Notes: a model not told the origin generated them from the sequence alone. A stretch of 64,000 bases of DNA from Bacteroidales bacterium (GCA_028724885.1 JAQYTJ010000011.1:145355-209354), one strand, 5' to 3'. Positions 9,031-17,735 are shown, counted from the stretch's first letter. Numbers and translations are program-made.

Positions 9031-10683
9031 ATGAAAAGTATCAGAATTTTCCTAGCCTTTGTCTGCATTTGCCTTGTTGGCTCCATGAAGGGCACAGCTC
9101 AAGTCAACGCCATTCCTGACAAGCCAGGAATGACCATTAAAGGGACAGTACTGGCAGACGGAAAACCAATTGGGGGCGTACAGGTATCGGATGGTTATGA
9201 AATCACGATGACAGATGAAAACGGAGACTACTGGCTGCCTTCTTCCAAACGGAACGGGTGGGTATATGTCTCCATCCCATCTGGATATGAGGTCCCGACA
9301 GAGCATGCCTTCCCACAGTTCTGGGCTTCCCTCACCAAAGCAGCAGACGTGGCAGAGCGCCATGATTTCACATTGACAAGAAAAGATAATGACAAATACA
9401 TTCTATTAGCCGTCACGGACATGCATCTTGCAAATCTACATGAGGATTTGGTACAGTTCTGTACTACTTTCATCCCAAGCGTACGGAAAATAGCGGAAAA
9501 TGCCAAAGTGCCTGCGTACACCATCAACCTAGGGGACATGAGTTTCGATATCTACTGGTATTCTGGCAATTATCCTATCGAAGCCTACAAGAAGTCTATG
9601 AGGATAGCTAACTATCCTACCCCTATTTTCCATGTGGTTGGAAATCATGACAACGATGGTGCAACTCCATACAGCGACTCTACTGATTTCCTTTCAGCTC
9701 GTCGTTACTGTAAGTCAATCGGGCCGAATTATTATTCTTTCAATATAGGCAAGACTCATTATATAGTGCTGGATAATATCGTCTACAAGAACGAGCCAGG
9801 AGGGAAGATCGCAAAAGGGATTGCCGGAAGCCGCAATTATGACAGGCGCGTAACGAAAGAGCAATTAGACTGGCTGAAGAAAGATTTGGCCTTGGTTCAG
9901 GATAAAAGCACGCCTATATTCGTCGCAATGCATGCATCCGCTTATCATTACAGTGGAGTCTCGGATAAAGTAGTCAGCAGATTCTCAACCCCGGAAGATA
10001 GCGAGGAACTTTCAGTCTGCTTCGAAGGATTCTCGGATGTCCATTACCTGACAGGGCATACTCACATGTGCAACACCACCTACGTGAACGAGCATCTCTA
10101 TGAACACAATATAGGCGCTGTCTGCGGATCTTGGTGGGTAACGAGTGAGGCGTTCGGTCTAAATCTATGCCCTGACGGTGGGCCGGCCGGATTCACGAGA
10201 TTCAACGTGAACGGGGAAAAATTAGACTGGCAGTATGTAAGCATCGCCGATGGTGCCCAAAAACAGTTCCGCACCTATGACATGAACGCTGTAAGGGAAT
10301 ATTACAAAACCTCGGAAGAGGTCAGGGAATTCGTAAAGCATTATCCACAGAGAGATTTCAGCGCAATTGACGACAACATGGTTTACATCAATGTCTGGGA
10401 TTGGGCCCCTGACTGGAAAATAACAGTGAAAGAAAATGGTAAGAAACTTAAGGTCGAGCATGAAAGAGTTGAAGACCCTCTATATACAGTTTCCTACCAT
10501 ATCGTCAAAACCAGGAATGGCGAATATCCAAGCAAGTATAAGCAACAATTGCAGAACCACATATTCAAAGTCCGGGCATCCAAGCCTGATTCAACCATAG
10601 AGGTGGTCGTAACCGATCATTTCGGCAGGAAATACAAGGAGAAGATGATTCGTCCAAAGGCATTCGGACTGAACATGAACTAG
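9031..10683 (+). CDS. Secreted calcineurin-like metallophosphoesterase with N- and C-terminal accessory domains
   Basis: Phosphoesterase of 550 residues with a Sec signal peptide (MKSIRIFLAFVCICLVGS, cut after GTAQ). An N-terminal Ig-like/carboxypeptidase-regulatory domain (about 30-115, PGMTIKGTVLADGKPIGGVQV) comes before a calcineurin-like core with all metal motifs: TDMHL, NLGDMSFD, VVGNHDND, AMHASAYHY and LTGHTHM. From about residue 370 a C-terminal beta domain follows, giving the MetallophosN-core-MetallophosC layout known in Bacteroidetes. It probably removes or cuts phosphodiester or phosphate groups in the periplasm. It starts 15 bp after the DeoR gene, so it is probably part of PUL1. 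The substrate is unknown. Confidence 0.9.
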   Translation: MKSIRIFLAFVCICLVGSMKGTAQVNAIPDKPGMTIKGTVLADGKPIGGVQVSDGYEITMTDENGDYWLPSSKRNGWVYVSIPSGYEVPTEHAFPQFWASLTKAADVAERHDFTLTRKDNDKYILLAVTDMHLANLHEDLVQFCTTFIPSVRKIAENAKVPAYTINLGDMSFDIYWYSGNYPIEAYKKSMRIANYPTPIFHVVGNHDNDGATPYSDSTDFLSARRYCKSIGPNYYSFNIGKTHYIVLDNIVYKNEPGGKIAKGIAGSRNYDRRVTKEQLDWLKKDLALVQDKSTPIFVAMHASAYHYSGVSDKVVSRFSTPEDSEELSVCFEGFSDVHYLTGHTHMCNTTYVNEHLYEHNIGAVCGSWWVTSEAFGLNLCPDGGPAGFTRFNVNGEKLDWQYVSIADGAQKQFRTYDMNAVREYYKTSEEVREFVKHYPQRDFSAIDDNMVYINVWDWAPDWKITVKENGKKLKVEHERVEDPLYTVSYHIVKTRNGEYPSKYKQQLQNHIFKVRASKPDSTIEVVVTDHFGRKYKEKMIRPKAFGLNMN

Positions 10684-10814
10684 ACCTTTCTACAGGAATG
10701 GCAGCAGCCGGCATTTGGTTGGTTGAAAATCGGCGTCCTGAACACAAAGCTGCCGATTGTGCATAAATCCATCAGCTAGGAAATCTTTTGTGAAATATTC
10801 CTGCATCCTGACAT

Positions 10815-12173
10815 TCAAGAGCGTTGGCGGAAAATCTGCCTGTATTTGAATGTCTGGTAAGCAGAGCGATAGATGAGGTGGGCGAAGTATGCGGCTAGTA
10901 GCAGATGGACGGACATGGCTCCGGAAACATCCAGCAAAGATATTCCTATGCACCATACTAAATAGAATGCAGCAACTGAACCCATGGCTGAATTCCTCAT
11001 GCCTTTGGTGGCTGTAAGCCCGGTATAAATTCCGTCCCATGTGAATGCGGGGGCACCCACAATGGGTACGATGACCAGCCACGGCAGGAACTGCTTCGAG
11101 GTCTCTGCCACTGCAGAATCTGAAGTCATCATATGCAGAAGCGGTACGCCTGCCACCGCATATATCGCAATGAACATACCACCTACCCCCATGCTCCATA
11201 GGAATGTCCTCTTCACAGTCGCATCAATCGCAACAAAGTCACCACTGCCATAATATCTTCCGCATATCGCCTCACCCGAAAAAGCGAAACCGTCAGTGAA
11301 ATAAGAGAATATCATCAGAAGATGCATCATGATCGAGCTGCTCGCAAGGAGCAGATCCCCGAAGCGCGCAGAAATCAACGTCGTGCTTATATATATGACT
11401 ATCAAGCACAAAGAACGAATGAACAGATCGGCATTCATGGTCATGAACCTGCGAAGTTCTCCTCCTTTTATGCTATCCGCCAAGCCCCGAAATGAAATGC
11501 GGTCTCGCACAACATCACGATGCTTCAGGAATACCATCGCAAAGCTGAAAATGAGTCCTGAATATTGCGCTATTACTGTTCCCCAGGCTATGCCGACGAA
11601 ACCTATCCCGCCAAAACCAATGCCTGGCACCCCTAATGCCAAAAATATGCTGGCTGCAACGTTAACTCCGTTGACGACAAGGTCAGTGAACATAGAACTC
11701 ACCGAATCCTGCATTCCGATGAACCATCCTTTCACAGACATAAGGCTCAAAGTGGCTGGAGATGCCCATATACGTACGAAAAAATATTCCAAGGCCAGTT
11801 CCTTAACCTCATCAGAGCACTCGGTGAAAAGGAATATTAATTTAACGAAGGGCAGCTGAAGAAACAGCACTATCACGGCAGCAGCCAGAGCAAATGCAAT
11901 TCCCTTTGCCAATATGCCAGAACTTTCTTTCCAATCCCCACGACCATAGGCCTGGGCAGTCATTCCTCCCGTTCCGATTCTCAGAAACTCGAAACTCCAG
12001 TACAGCAGGTCGAAGAGCATAGTCCCAATTGAGATTCCTCCGATAAGGGCCGCCGCCGAAGCATCCAGATGCCCAGCCACGGCTATGTCTGCTATCCCCA
12101 CCAAAGGGACCGTAATGTTAGCCAATATGCTCGGAACCGCAATTAGCAATATGTCCTTGTCCAATGCTCTCAT
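10815..12173 (-). CDS. MATE-family multidrug/toxin efflux transporter
   Basis: Inner-membrane exporter of 452 residues from the start chosen at 12173 (MRALDKDILLIAVPSILANI). An in-frame extension to 12284 adds residues that do not look like a MATE N-terminus. Twelve hydrophobic segments are expected. Typical MATE features are VPLVGIADIAVAGHLD in helices 1-2, IGTMLFDLLYWSFEFLRIGTGGMTAQAYGRGD, and the second-half equivalent SYFTDGFAFSGEAICGRYYGSGD. It is close to the DinF branch. It faces PUL1 tail to tail and is probably a single-gene unit. The substrate is not predictable. Confidence 0.93.
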   Translation of the reverse strand: MRALDKDILLIAVPSILANITVPLVGIADIAVAGHLDASAAALIGGISIGTMLFDLLYWSFEFLRIGTGGMTAQAYGRGDWKESSGILAKGIAFALAAAVIVLFLQLPFVKLIFLFTECSDEVKELALEYFFVRIWASPATLSLMSVKGWFIGMQDSVSSMFTDLVVNGVNVAASIFLALGVPGIGFGGIGFVGIAWGTVIAQYSGLIFSFAMVFLKHRDVVRDRISFRGLADSIKGGELRRFMTMNADLFIRSLCLIVIYISTTLISARFGDLLLASSSIMMHLLMIFSYFTDGFAFSGEAICGRYYGSGDFVAIDATVKRTFLWSMGVGGMFIAIYAVAGVPLLHMMTSDSAVAETSKQFLPWLVIVPIVGAPAFTWDGIYTGLTATKGMRNSAMGSVAAFYLVWCIGISLLDVSGAMSVHLLLAAYFAHLIYRSAYQTFKYRQIFRQRS

Positions 12174-12737
12174 GCCGCAATATAGGTAAGAAATGGACCA
12201 AGTCCAAAAGTTCGTGCCCAAGCTTTGGTTTAACCTATCCACATTTTCAAGGCTCTGCCCTCTACTCGGCACCCCGGCTTCCACTTGTCATCCTTCCCCA
12301 CTTGACGTTCACCTGAGCCGCTTGTCATCCTTCCATCCTGACGCACTGTCTTTCTAGCCTGTCATCCTAGCATCTACTGCTACTATGCACATCCATCCAT
12401 TCTCCAAACCGAAATCCACGGAACACCATCCCACGATGCCTCCATGTCCGTGTGTTTTGGTATGGAAGCCGACGGCAATTAAGTAGAGTTAATCCTAGGA
12501 GGCAATAGTGAGGGAAAAACGTAACGGTTCCGACGAATAGAGCCGGGTGTTTAAGCTTGCGTTGCTTCATGTGTCGTGAAAACATGTGCTACCGAAACCG
12601 ATAGGGCAGGGTCGGCTGGGAATCGAGGGGAAGTTGCGACGGGGAAGCCTCATCCTGTGCCTTCTGTGCGTCGCAACTTCGGGCTGGTCTGGTAAATATG
12701 GTCGCAGAAGGGGTCATGAATCTCGCCTTGCGAACAG
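12174..12737. other. Gene-free stretch with a strong inverted repeat
   Basis: No convincing gene lies between the MATE start and the repeat region. The first 190 bp contain scattered GTCATCCT words, like the array near 63.5 kb. An 11-bp perfect inverted repeat, GAAGTTGCGAC at 12630-12640 and GTCGCAACTTC at 12670-12680, flanks a 29-nt loop that itself holds GAAG/CTTC arms. A short minus-strand open frame at 12367-12585 has no recognisable family. The stretch may hold an unrecognised structured RNA or decayed mobile DNA. Confidence 0.5.
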
Positions 12738-12766
12738 TAGATCCTGAATCAAGTTCAGGATGACGT
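12738..12766. repeat. REP-like palindrome
   Basis: Palindromic word ATCCTGAATCAAGTTCAGGA followed by TGACG. The same word occurs in reverse complement at 63552-63576, in both cases near a stretch reading TTGCGAA or its complement. It is one member of the dispersed palindrome family that borders the larger repeat copies. Confidence 0.7.
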
Positions 12767-13086
12767 AGTGTGTCATTCAGGATGACCGGGTTCGCGATGA
12801 CGGCGTTGGTCGTACAGGATGAACGGAGTGGGATTTCGCGAAGTGCTGTCGGAGTATGTCCTTCTGGAGGCTCTGTAAAGGGGCGTTGGTCGACAACGTG
12901 GCTCTTGGAAGGCCTCGATGTCGAGACATGCCCTTCCCTGCGCGCTTCTGTGCAGCCAGCCTCGACAGCGTTCTGCGAGACACTTCTTCCGAACGGTTTG
13001 AATATACGTATGCAATTCTTTATTGCTTCAGCATCGACAAGGTTTTGTGAAACCTTGAAGAGAGGTTATGATTATTCACAATCGTA

Positions 13087-13231
13087 GGCAACGGTGACAT
13101 TCATTTTAAGAGCCTAGGACACATATTCCCATTGCCAGCCCCCGTTCTGTTTATCTATAATAATTGACGGCAACGGCGATCAGAATCCTATGGGCCTAGA
13201 AGTAATATTCCCATCGCTTACCCCGGTTCTG
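13087..13231 (+). repeat. Diverged internal tandem duplication in repeat copy A
   Basis: Two 63-bp units, 13087-13149 and 13169-13231, are offset by 82 bp. Both begin GGCAACGG, carry CCTAG and ATATTCCCAT in the middle and end with GTTCTG. Copy B has a single unit of the same 63-bp length. Confidence 0.75.
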
Positions 13232-13247
13232 GAAACCGGGTGAGCGA
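13214..13247 (+). other. Conserved stem-loop of the dispersed repeat
   Basis: Long stem with one bulged C: TCGCTTACC-CCGGTT pairs with AACCGG-GTGAGCGA around a CTGGA-type loop. In copy B (63819-63852, minus strand) several positions differ, yet pairing is largely kept through G-C to G-U exchanges. Confidence 0.65.
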
Positions 13248-13372
13248 CGCAGTTCTTCATTACAAGCCAGTCGGTGGCACTATACCGTCGCCCATAAATT
13301 CTCGTCCTTCTGAGCTAGGACATGGATGTGTCCTTTGCGACAACAGCATCACCAGCAGCCCCACATTGTACG

Positions 13373-13409
13373 ATGACGGGGGAAACGTGTTCATTCTTTT
13401 TCCCGTCAT
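13373..13409 (-). terminator. Possible hairpin terminator of glnS
   Basis: ATGACGGG at 13373-13380 and CCCGTCAT at 13402-13409 form an 8-bp stem that overlaps the glnS stop codon on the minus strand. The stem uses bases of repeat copy A, so the repeat edge may supply the 3' end of the glnS mRNA. Confidence 0.4.
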
Positions 13410-15082
13410 TCCGGACGATAAGAGTCCTTCAAGGCCGCGGTCTTATTGAATATGACTTCTGCATCTGTGCTGTCAGGATCTTTGAAGTAGTATCCGGTGC
13501 GCTCGAACTGTACGGCAATTCCGGATTTGTCGTCAAACAAGGCTGGCTCAGCATAGCCACTGCCAATCGTCAGGGACTCTGGGTTAAGATAATCCTTGTA
13601 GTCCTTGTCCTCAGGAATGTCGTTCATGTCTTCTTTCAGGAATAGACGGTCGTAATCACGAATCGTGATTTTGCCTGCATATTCAGTTGACACCCAATGA
13701 ATCGTGCCCTTGACTGAGCGCCACTCCCCTGCCCCAGGCCTAGTGGAAGGATCGTATGTGCATTTCAATTCAATTACATTTCCATCAGCGTCTTTCACTA
13801 CCTCTTCGCACTTTATTATGTAGGTGTATTTAAGGCGTACTTCTCCGCCCGGCTTCAGGCGGAAGAACTTCTTAGGAGCATCCTCCATGAAGTCTTCTTG
13901 CTCGATGTATAACTCACCTGTGAACGGAACCTTTCGTTTTGCTCCTTCCGGGTCTGCAGGGTTCAGAGGACAGTCGAACCATTCGACCTTGCCCGCCTCC
14001 CAATTGACAAGCGTAACTTTGAGCGGATGCTGAACCACCATGTAGCGGTTCGAGCGAGCATTCAGATCCTGACGCACGCACCACTCCAGAAGCTGGATAT
14101 CCATCATCTGATCGCGTTTCGAAACCCCTATCTTGTCGCAGAACATCTTAAGGGCCTCTGGCGTATAACCGCGACGACGCACTCCGCATAACGTCGGCAT
14201 CCGCGGATCATCCCAGCCAGCCACCAAGCCTTTCTGTACGAGTTCCAGAAGCTTTCTCTTGCTCATAAGAGTGTAGGTCAAGTTCAGCCTAGCAAACTCA
14301 TACTGATGGGACGGGAATATATCCAGAGTCTGTATGAACCAGTCATATAAAGGCCGGTGAACATCGAACTCCAGGGTGCAGATGGAATGGGTAATATGCT
14401 CGATGGAATCGCACTGGCCGTGGGTGAAGTCATACATCGGGTAGATGCACCACTTGTCGCCCGTGCGGTGATGGCGAGCATGCTTGATTCTGTAAAGAAT
14501 CGGATCGCGCATCATCATATTCTTGGAAGCCATGTCGATTTTAGCCCTCAGCACCTTCTCTCCGTCAGCATATTTCCCAGCCTTCATGTCTCTAAAAATC
14601 CGAAGATTCTCCTCCACGCTGCGGTCCCTGTAAGGGCTTTTCTTGCCAGGAGTTTCCACCGTCCCGCGGCCTTCGCTGATTTCTTCCTGGGTCTGGTCAT
14701 CCACGTAAGCCAAGCCTCTGCGGATCAGTTCCTCCGCCCATTCGTAAAGCTGATCGAAATAGTCCGAGGCGTAGCACTCCTTGTCCCACTTGAAACCCAT
14801 CCAGCGAATATCCTCCTTAATCGCATCGACATATTCAGTGTCCTCCTTAGTTGGATTGGTGTCATCGTAGCGAAGGTTTGTCTTCCCGCCGTATTTCTCG
14901 GCAAGCCCGAAGTTGATGCAGAGGCTCTTGGCATGGCCGAGATGCAAATAACCGTTAGGCTCCGGCGGGAAACGGGTCTTTATCTCTTTCACCTTTCCGG
15001 ACTTAAGGTCCTCCTCTATGATCTCCTCAAGGAAATTCAGTCTCTTCGGCTCCTCCGCCGTAGGATTCTTAGCTTCTTCCAT
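13406..15082 (-). CDS. glnS: Glutaminyl-tRNA synthetase
   Basis: Class I aminoacyl-tRNA synthetase that charges tRNA-Gln in the cytoplasm. The 558 residues match bacterial GlnRS. The HIGH motif appears as PPEPNGYLHLGHAKS (about residues 41-55) and the KMSKS motif as LMSKRKL (about 270). Other family segments are YDDTNPTKEDTEYVDAIKEDI, YPMYDFTHGQCDSIEHITHSICTLEF, and the C-terminal anticodon-binding beta-barrels with EDFMEDAPKKFFRLKPGGEVRL. The start at 15082 (MEEAKNPTAEEPKRLNFLEE) lies 23 nt from a perfect -7 box. The gene is transcribed alone, divergent from yicC. Confidence 0.98.
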   Translation of the reverse strand: MEEAKNPTAEEPKRLNFLEEIIEEDLKSGKVKEIKTRFPPEPNGYLHLGHAKSLCINFGLAEKYGGKTNLRYDDTNPTKEDTEYVDAIKEDIRWMGFKWDKECYASDYFDQLYEWAEELIRRGLAYVDDQTQEEISEGRGTVETPGKKSPYRDRSVEENLRIFRDMKAGKYADGEKVLRAKIDMASKNMMMRDPILYRIKHARHHRTGDKWCIYPMYDFTHGQCDSIEHITHSICTLEFDVHRPLYDWFIQTLDIFPSHQYEFARLNLTYTLMSKRKLLELVQKGLVAGWDDPRMPTLCGVRRRGYTPEALKMFCDKIGVSKRDQMMDIQLLEWCVRQDLNARSNRYMVVQHPLKVTLVNWEAGKVEWFDCPLNPADPEGAKRKVPFTGELYIEQEDFMEDAPKKFFRLKPGGEVRLKYTYIIKCEEVVKDADGNVIELKCTYDPSTRPGAGEWRSVKGTIHWVSTEYAGKITIRDYDRLFLKEDMNDIPEDKDYKDYLNPESLTIGSGYAEPALFDDKSGIAVQFERTGYYFKDPDSTDAEVIFNKTAALKDSYRPE

Positions 15083-15105
15083 CTTTTCGTGAATATTTGG
15101 ATTCG

Positions 15106-15113
15106 CAAAAATA
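15106..15113 (-). promoter_or_regulatory. Promoter -7 box of glnS
   Basis: On the minus strand this reads TATTTTTG, a perfect match to the Bacteroidota TAnnTTTG element, 23 nt before the glnS start codon. No clear -33 TTTG is seen at the standard distance. Confidence 0.55.
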
Positions 15114-15221
15114 CAAAGAACTCAGAAATAATGGAATGCCAGGGACAATTAATCTTTGCCGCGCTTTCGGGATGTCGCCCAATGATTTCAGAAAAAAGAA
15201 GAAAGACTGAAAAGAAATCAG

Positions 15222-15229
15222 TAACTTTG
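15222..15229 (+). promoter_or_regulatory. Promoter -7 box of yicC
   Basis: TAACTTTG matches TAnnTTTG, placed about 95 nt before the yicC start. This implies a longer leader than for the other genes here. The -33 element is not obvious. Confidence 0.5.
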
Positions 15230-15325
15230 TGCTTGGAAGCGGGATAGGTTTTGGTGTATCCCGGTCTGCATTTTTTATCCGAGGCGCATCAAGGAAGTAA
15301 CGACTGCCTCAAAAATTTTATGAAT

Positions 15326-16246
15326 ATGATAAAGTCTATGACCGGTTACGGGAAGTCCGAAGTTCTATTGGACACTGGAAAATTAACGATTGAAATCAGA
15401 ACACTCAATGGGAAAAGCTGTGATGTAGGCATCAAGACCCCGTTGCTCCCGAAGGACAAGGAGCTTCAAGTCCGTCAGGATATTACAGCGTCTCTCGTGC
15501 GAGGCACGATAGATTTTTTCCTGACGTGGGAGCCGAATGCAGCTTCCAGCGCTAAGGCAATCAATTCCGATCTAGTAGCAACATATTACGGTCAGATAAT
15601 GGAAATTCGCCAGCATCTGGCCAGCACAGATAAGTTCGGCAAGGCTGGAAACGTAATTGGCAATGACCTCAGCATTGTAGACAACAATATTTTAGCCACT
15701 ATCCTGCGATTCCCAGACGTGATGGACAATTCGAGGCAGGATGTCATCAACGACGATAACTGGCAGGCCGTGCATAAAGGAATATGCGAGGCTCTTTCCG
15801 CCGTAAATGAATATCGCGCCAAGGAGGGAGTGGCGCTCTACAAGGACGTGACTTCAAGGGTTACGAATATCTTGAATCTTGAAAACGAGGTGGAACGTTA
15901 TGAGCCCGAACGCATTGCAGCCGTCCGCGAGAAACTGATGAAGGATCTCGAAGATCTTCGTCAGAAGGTGGATCCGCAGAGGTTCGAGCAGGAGATGATT
16001 TTCTACATCGAGAAACTTGATATCAACGAAGAGAAAGTGCGCCTGCGCCAGCACTGCAAATATTTCATGGAAACCATCGACGGCGAGCCATATCCAGGGA
16101 AAAAACTGGGCTTCATCATACAGGAAATGGGACGCGAGATCAACACTACCGGTTCCAAGGCCAACCACGCCGACATCCAGAAGTGCGTGGTTCGCATGAA
16201 AGACGAACTCGAGAAAATCCGCGAGCAATCTATGAACATCCTCTAA
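15326..16246 (+). CDS. yicC: YicC-family endoribonuclease
   Basis: YicC/YloC family protein of 306 residues, a cytoplasmic RNase-type stress protein. The N-terminus MIKSMTGYGKSE is the family signature and fixes the start at 15326 (15320 adds two residues). The C-terminal DUF1732 part shows EQEMIFYIEKLDINEEKVRLRQH (split by family-typical acidic residues) and GKKLGFIIQEMGREINTTGSKA near the end, both diagnostic. In many Bacteroidota the next gene is gmk. Here the neighbour is the convergent rmuC, so that link is lost. Confidence 0.96.
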   Translation: MIKSMTGYGKSEVLLDTGKLTIEIRTLNGKSCDVGIKTPLLPKDKELQVRQDITASLVRGTIDFFLTWEPNAASSAKAINSDLVATYYGQIMEIRQHLASTDKFGKAGNVIGNDLSIVDNNILATILRFPDVMDNSRQDVINDDNWQAVHKGICEALSAVNEYRAKEGVALYKDVTSRVTNILNLENEVERYEPERIAAVREKLMKDLEDLRQKVDPQRFEQEMIFYIEKLDINEEKVRLRQHCKYFMETIDGEPYPGKKLGFIIQEMGREINTTGSKANHADIQKCVVRMKDELEKIREQSMNIL

Positions 16247-16312
16247 GGCTGGGATACCTGTAAACAGAACGCTCAATTCAAGAGCCTGCCGGAGAAGCTA
16301 TTTCGACATATT

Positions 16313-17674
16313 TCAAGACTCAGCTTCGGAGCCAGGCGGATTGCCGTCGGGCTGGAGCGAGGATGGGATAATGGTTCCAGTAGTTGTGAGGGTACCTTTG
16401 GCTGAACCTCGCTTGGGAGCCAGATGCAATGACTCGAGCTTCTGGATTTTCTGAATGACGCTCTGTCTTGAGTCCTTAAGCTTGAAAGCAGCCTCTTTAT
16501 AGGCATCGGTAGCTTTCTGCAGGCTATCCCCAATATTCGAGAAGGAATTCATCCAAGCCTGTAGAGCTGACATCAGTTCAGCTCCCGTCTTATAAACGTC
16601 TGCAATGTTCTTGTTCTGCTCAGCCTGCTTCCAAGCCATCTGTATCATATTCAGAACAACGATCAATGTGACGTGGCTGACTATCAGCACGTTCTTGTTC
16701 ATCGCCTCCTGCCAGAGTGATGGTGTTTTCTGAAGCATCAGCAGGAAAGCCGAGTCGTTAGGGATATACATTATGTTGTAGTCCACCTTCCGCATATTCT
16801 CTGGAACGTAAGCAGCATAGTCCTTTCCTGCCAGTTCTTCGACATGCCCACGGACGCTTCCAACGTGCTGGCGAGCGAACTTTTCTCTGTCCTCTTCAGT
16901 CTGGGCATTAATGTAATTGTTATAGTCCGTGAGGCTGACCTTTGAATCCACCACGACCAAGGTGCTGTCGGGATAATACACCATTGCGTCAGGGATCATC
17001 GACCGACCAGTGTCGGACTTGATCACCTGACCGTTTTCGTCGGTCATAGCTCTCTGAGTTACAAAATGAACGCCTTCCACCAAGCCTGCGTTCTTGAGGT
17101 CATCCACGAGGGACATCTCCCCGAAGTTGCCCTGAACCTTTGATTTGCCGGTCAGGGCGTTGGCTAGATTGCGAGCCTCCTCCCCTACGTCTTTAGACTG
17201 CTTGAGCACGTCCTCGATATGCTGCTTCAGCTGGGCACTCTGCTCTGTGGCCTTATCCTGCGACTCTTTCACAGCCTTGCCGAACTCGCTGAACTTATCA
17301 TTAATCGGCTTCAGAAGCTCGCTGATCGACTCTGCACTCTGTTTCTTGAATATCTCGCTATTGTCAGCAGTCAGCACCCGGAAAGACTCCTTCAGTTGAG
17401 AGAGATCCTTCCCGTGCTGCTCCTTCAGCATATTTTCATATTCCTCCCTCGAAGCCAGGCGGCTCGAAAGCGCAGCATTTTCACCGCTCAGCCTAGTCAC
17501 TTTTTCCTGATACTCATCCAGTTTGTCATTATATTCCTTTGTCATCCTCTCCTTCTCGCCGCGGAAGCTTTCAGCGAGTTTAGCCCTCTCAGAGGAATTG
17601 TGCATAATCAGAAATATCACCGCAGCAACTGCCACCGCGGCAATTATGAAAAATAATATCGTCATCGTATTCAT
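16313..17674 (-). CDS. rmuC: RmuC-family DNA recombination protein
   Basis: RmuC protein of 453 residues, thought to limit DNA inversions and handle DNA damage at the membrane. The start at 17674 (MNTMTILFFIIAAVAV) yields an N-terminal membrane anchor (about 5-25). A coiled coil follows (about 30-140: SERAKLAESFRGEKERMTKE and on). Then the nuclease-like RmuC core carries KVQGNFGEMSLVDDLKNAGL, MIPDAMVYYPD, VVVDSKVSLTDY and YNIMYIPNDSAFLLMLQ. The short basic C-terminal tail is variable. It is transcribed divergently from the lolE-like gene with a 61-bp gap, and a near-consensus -7 box (TATCTTTA, minus strand 17681-17688) sits close to its start. Confidence 0.96.
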   Translation of the reverse strand: MNTMTILFFIIAAVAVAAVIFLIMHNSSERAKLAESFRGEKERMTKEYNDKLDEYQEKVTRLSGENAALSSRLASREEYENMLKEQHGKDLSQLKESFRVLTADNSEIFKKQSAESISELLKPINDKFSEFGKAVKESQDKATEQSAQLKQHIEDVLKQSKDVGEEARNLANALTGKSKVQGNFGEMSLVDDLKNAGLVEGVHFVTQRAMTDENGQVIKSDTGRSMIPDAMVYYPDSTLVVVDSKVSLTDYNNYINAQTEEDREKFARQHVGSVRGHVEELAGKDYAAYVPENMRKVDYNIMYIPNDSAFLLMLQKTPSLWQEAMNKNVLIVSHVTLIVVLNMIQMAWKQAEQNKNIADVYKTGAELMSALQAWMNSFSNIGDSLQKATDAYKEAAFKLKDSRQSVIQKIQKLESLHLAPKRGSAKGTLTTTGTIIPSSLQPDGNPPGSEAES

Positions 17675-17721
17675 GGGATATAAAGATAGCCATAATCGCA
17701 GAGAATCGTATAAAATTTCTC

Positions 17722-17729
17722 TATCTTTG
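17722..17729 (+). promoter_or_regulatory. Promoter -7 box close to the permease start codon
   Basis: TATCTTTG matches TAnnTTTG and ends only 6 nt before the ATG at 17736, so transcription would start at or very near the start codon. Confidence 0.55.
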
Positions 17730-17735
17730 CGAAGT

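Larger units (their letters stand above)
12982..13393 (+). repeat. Dispersed structured repeat, copy A
   Basis: About 410 bp that align with the reverse complement of 63668-64000 over their whole length, apart from one extra internal segment of 82 bp here. Conserved landmarks in order are ACTTCTTCCG, the near-palindrome CAAGGTTTTGTGAAACCTTG at 13038-13057, ATTATTCACAATCGTAGGCA, and a stem-loop at 13214-13247 with CCGGTT/AACCGG arms. Next come TCATTACAAGCCAG, GGCACTATACCGTCGCCCA and a GTCCT/AGGAC hairpin. The copy ends 12 bp before the glnS stop codon. Short open frames inside it are not supported as genes. Confidence 0.85.

Noticed and set aside
10690..11199. 169-codon minus-strand open frame overlapping the MATE gene
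   Set aside because: It lies in another frame of the MATE coding region, which has clear transporter motifs.
12770..13087. Several overlapping open frames on both strands
   Set aside because: Low-complexity, repeat-derived sequence with no recognisable protein pattern.
13214..13247. Integron attC-like site
   Set aside because: The stem is long and paired but lacks the attC core sites, and no integron integrase or cassette genes are nearby.
13240..13645. Two short plus-strand open frames (with a related frame at 63644-63826 on the minus strand)
   Set aside because: The similarity of the peptides comes from the dispersed repeat itself; frames differ in length between copies and part of them overlaps the glnS 3' end.
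14357..15247. 296-codon open frame on the plus strand
   Set aside because: It is antisense to glnS, whose motifs are complete; no family features or promoter fit it.
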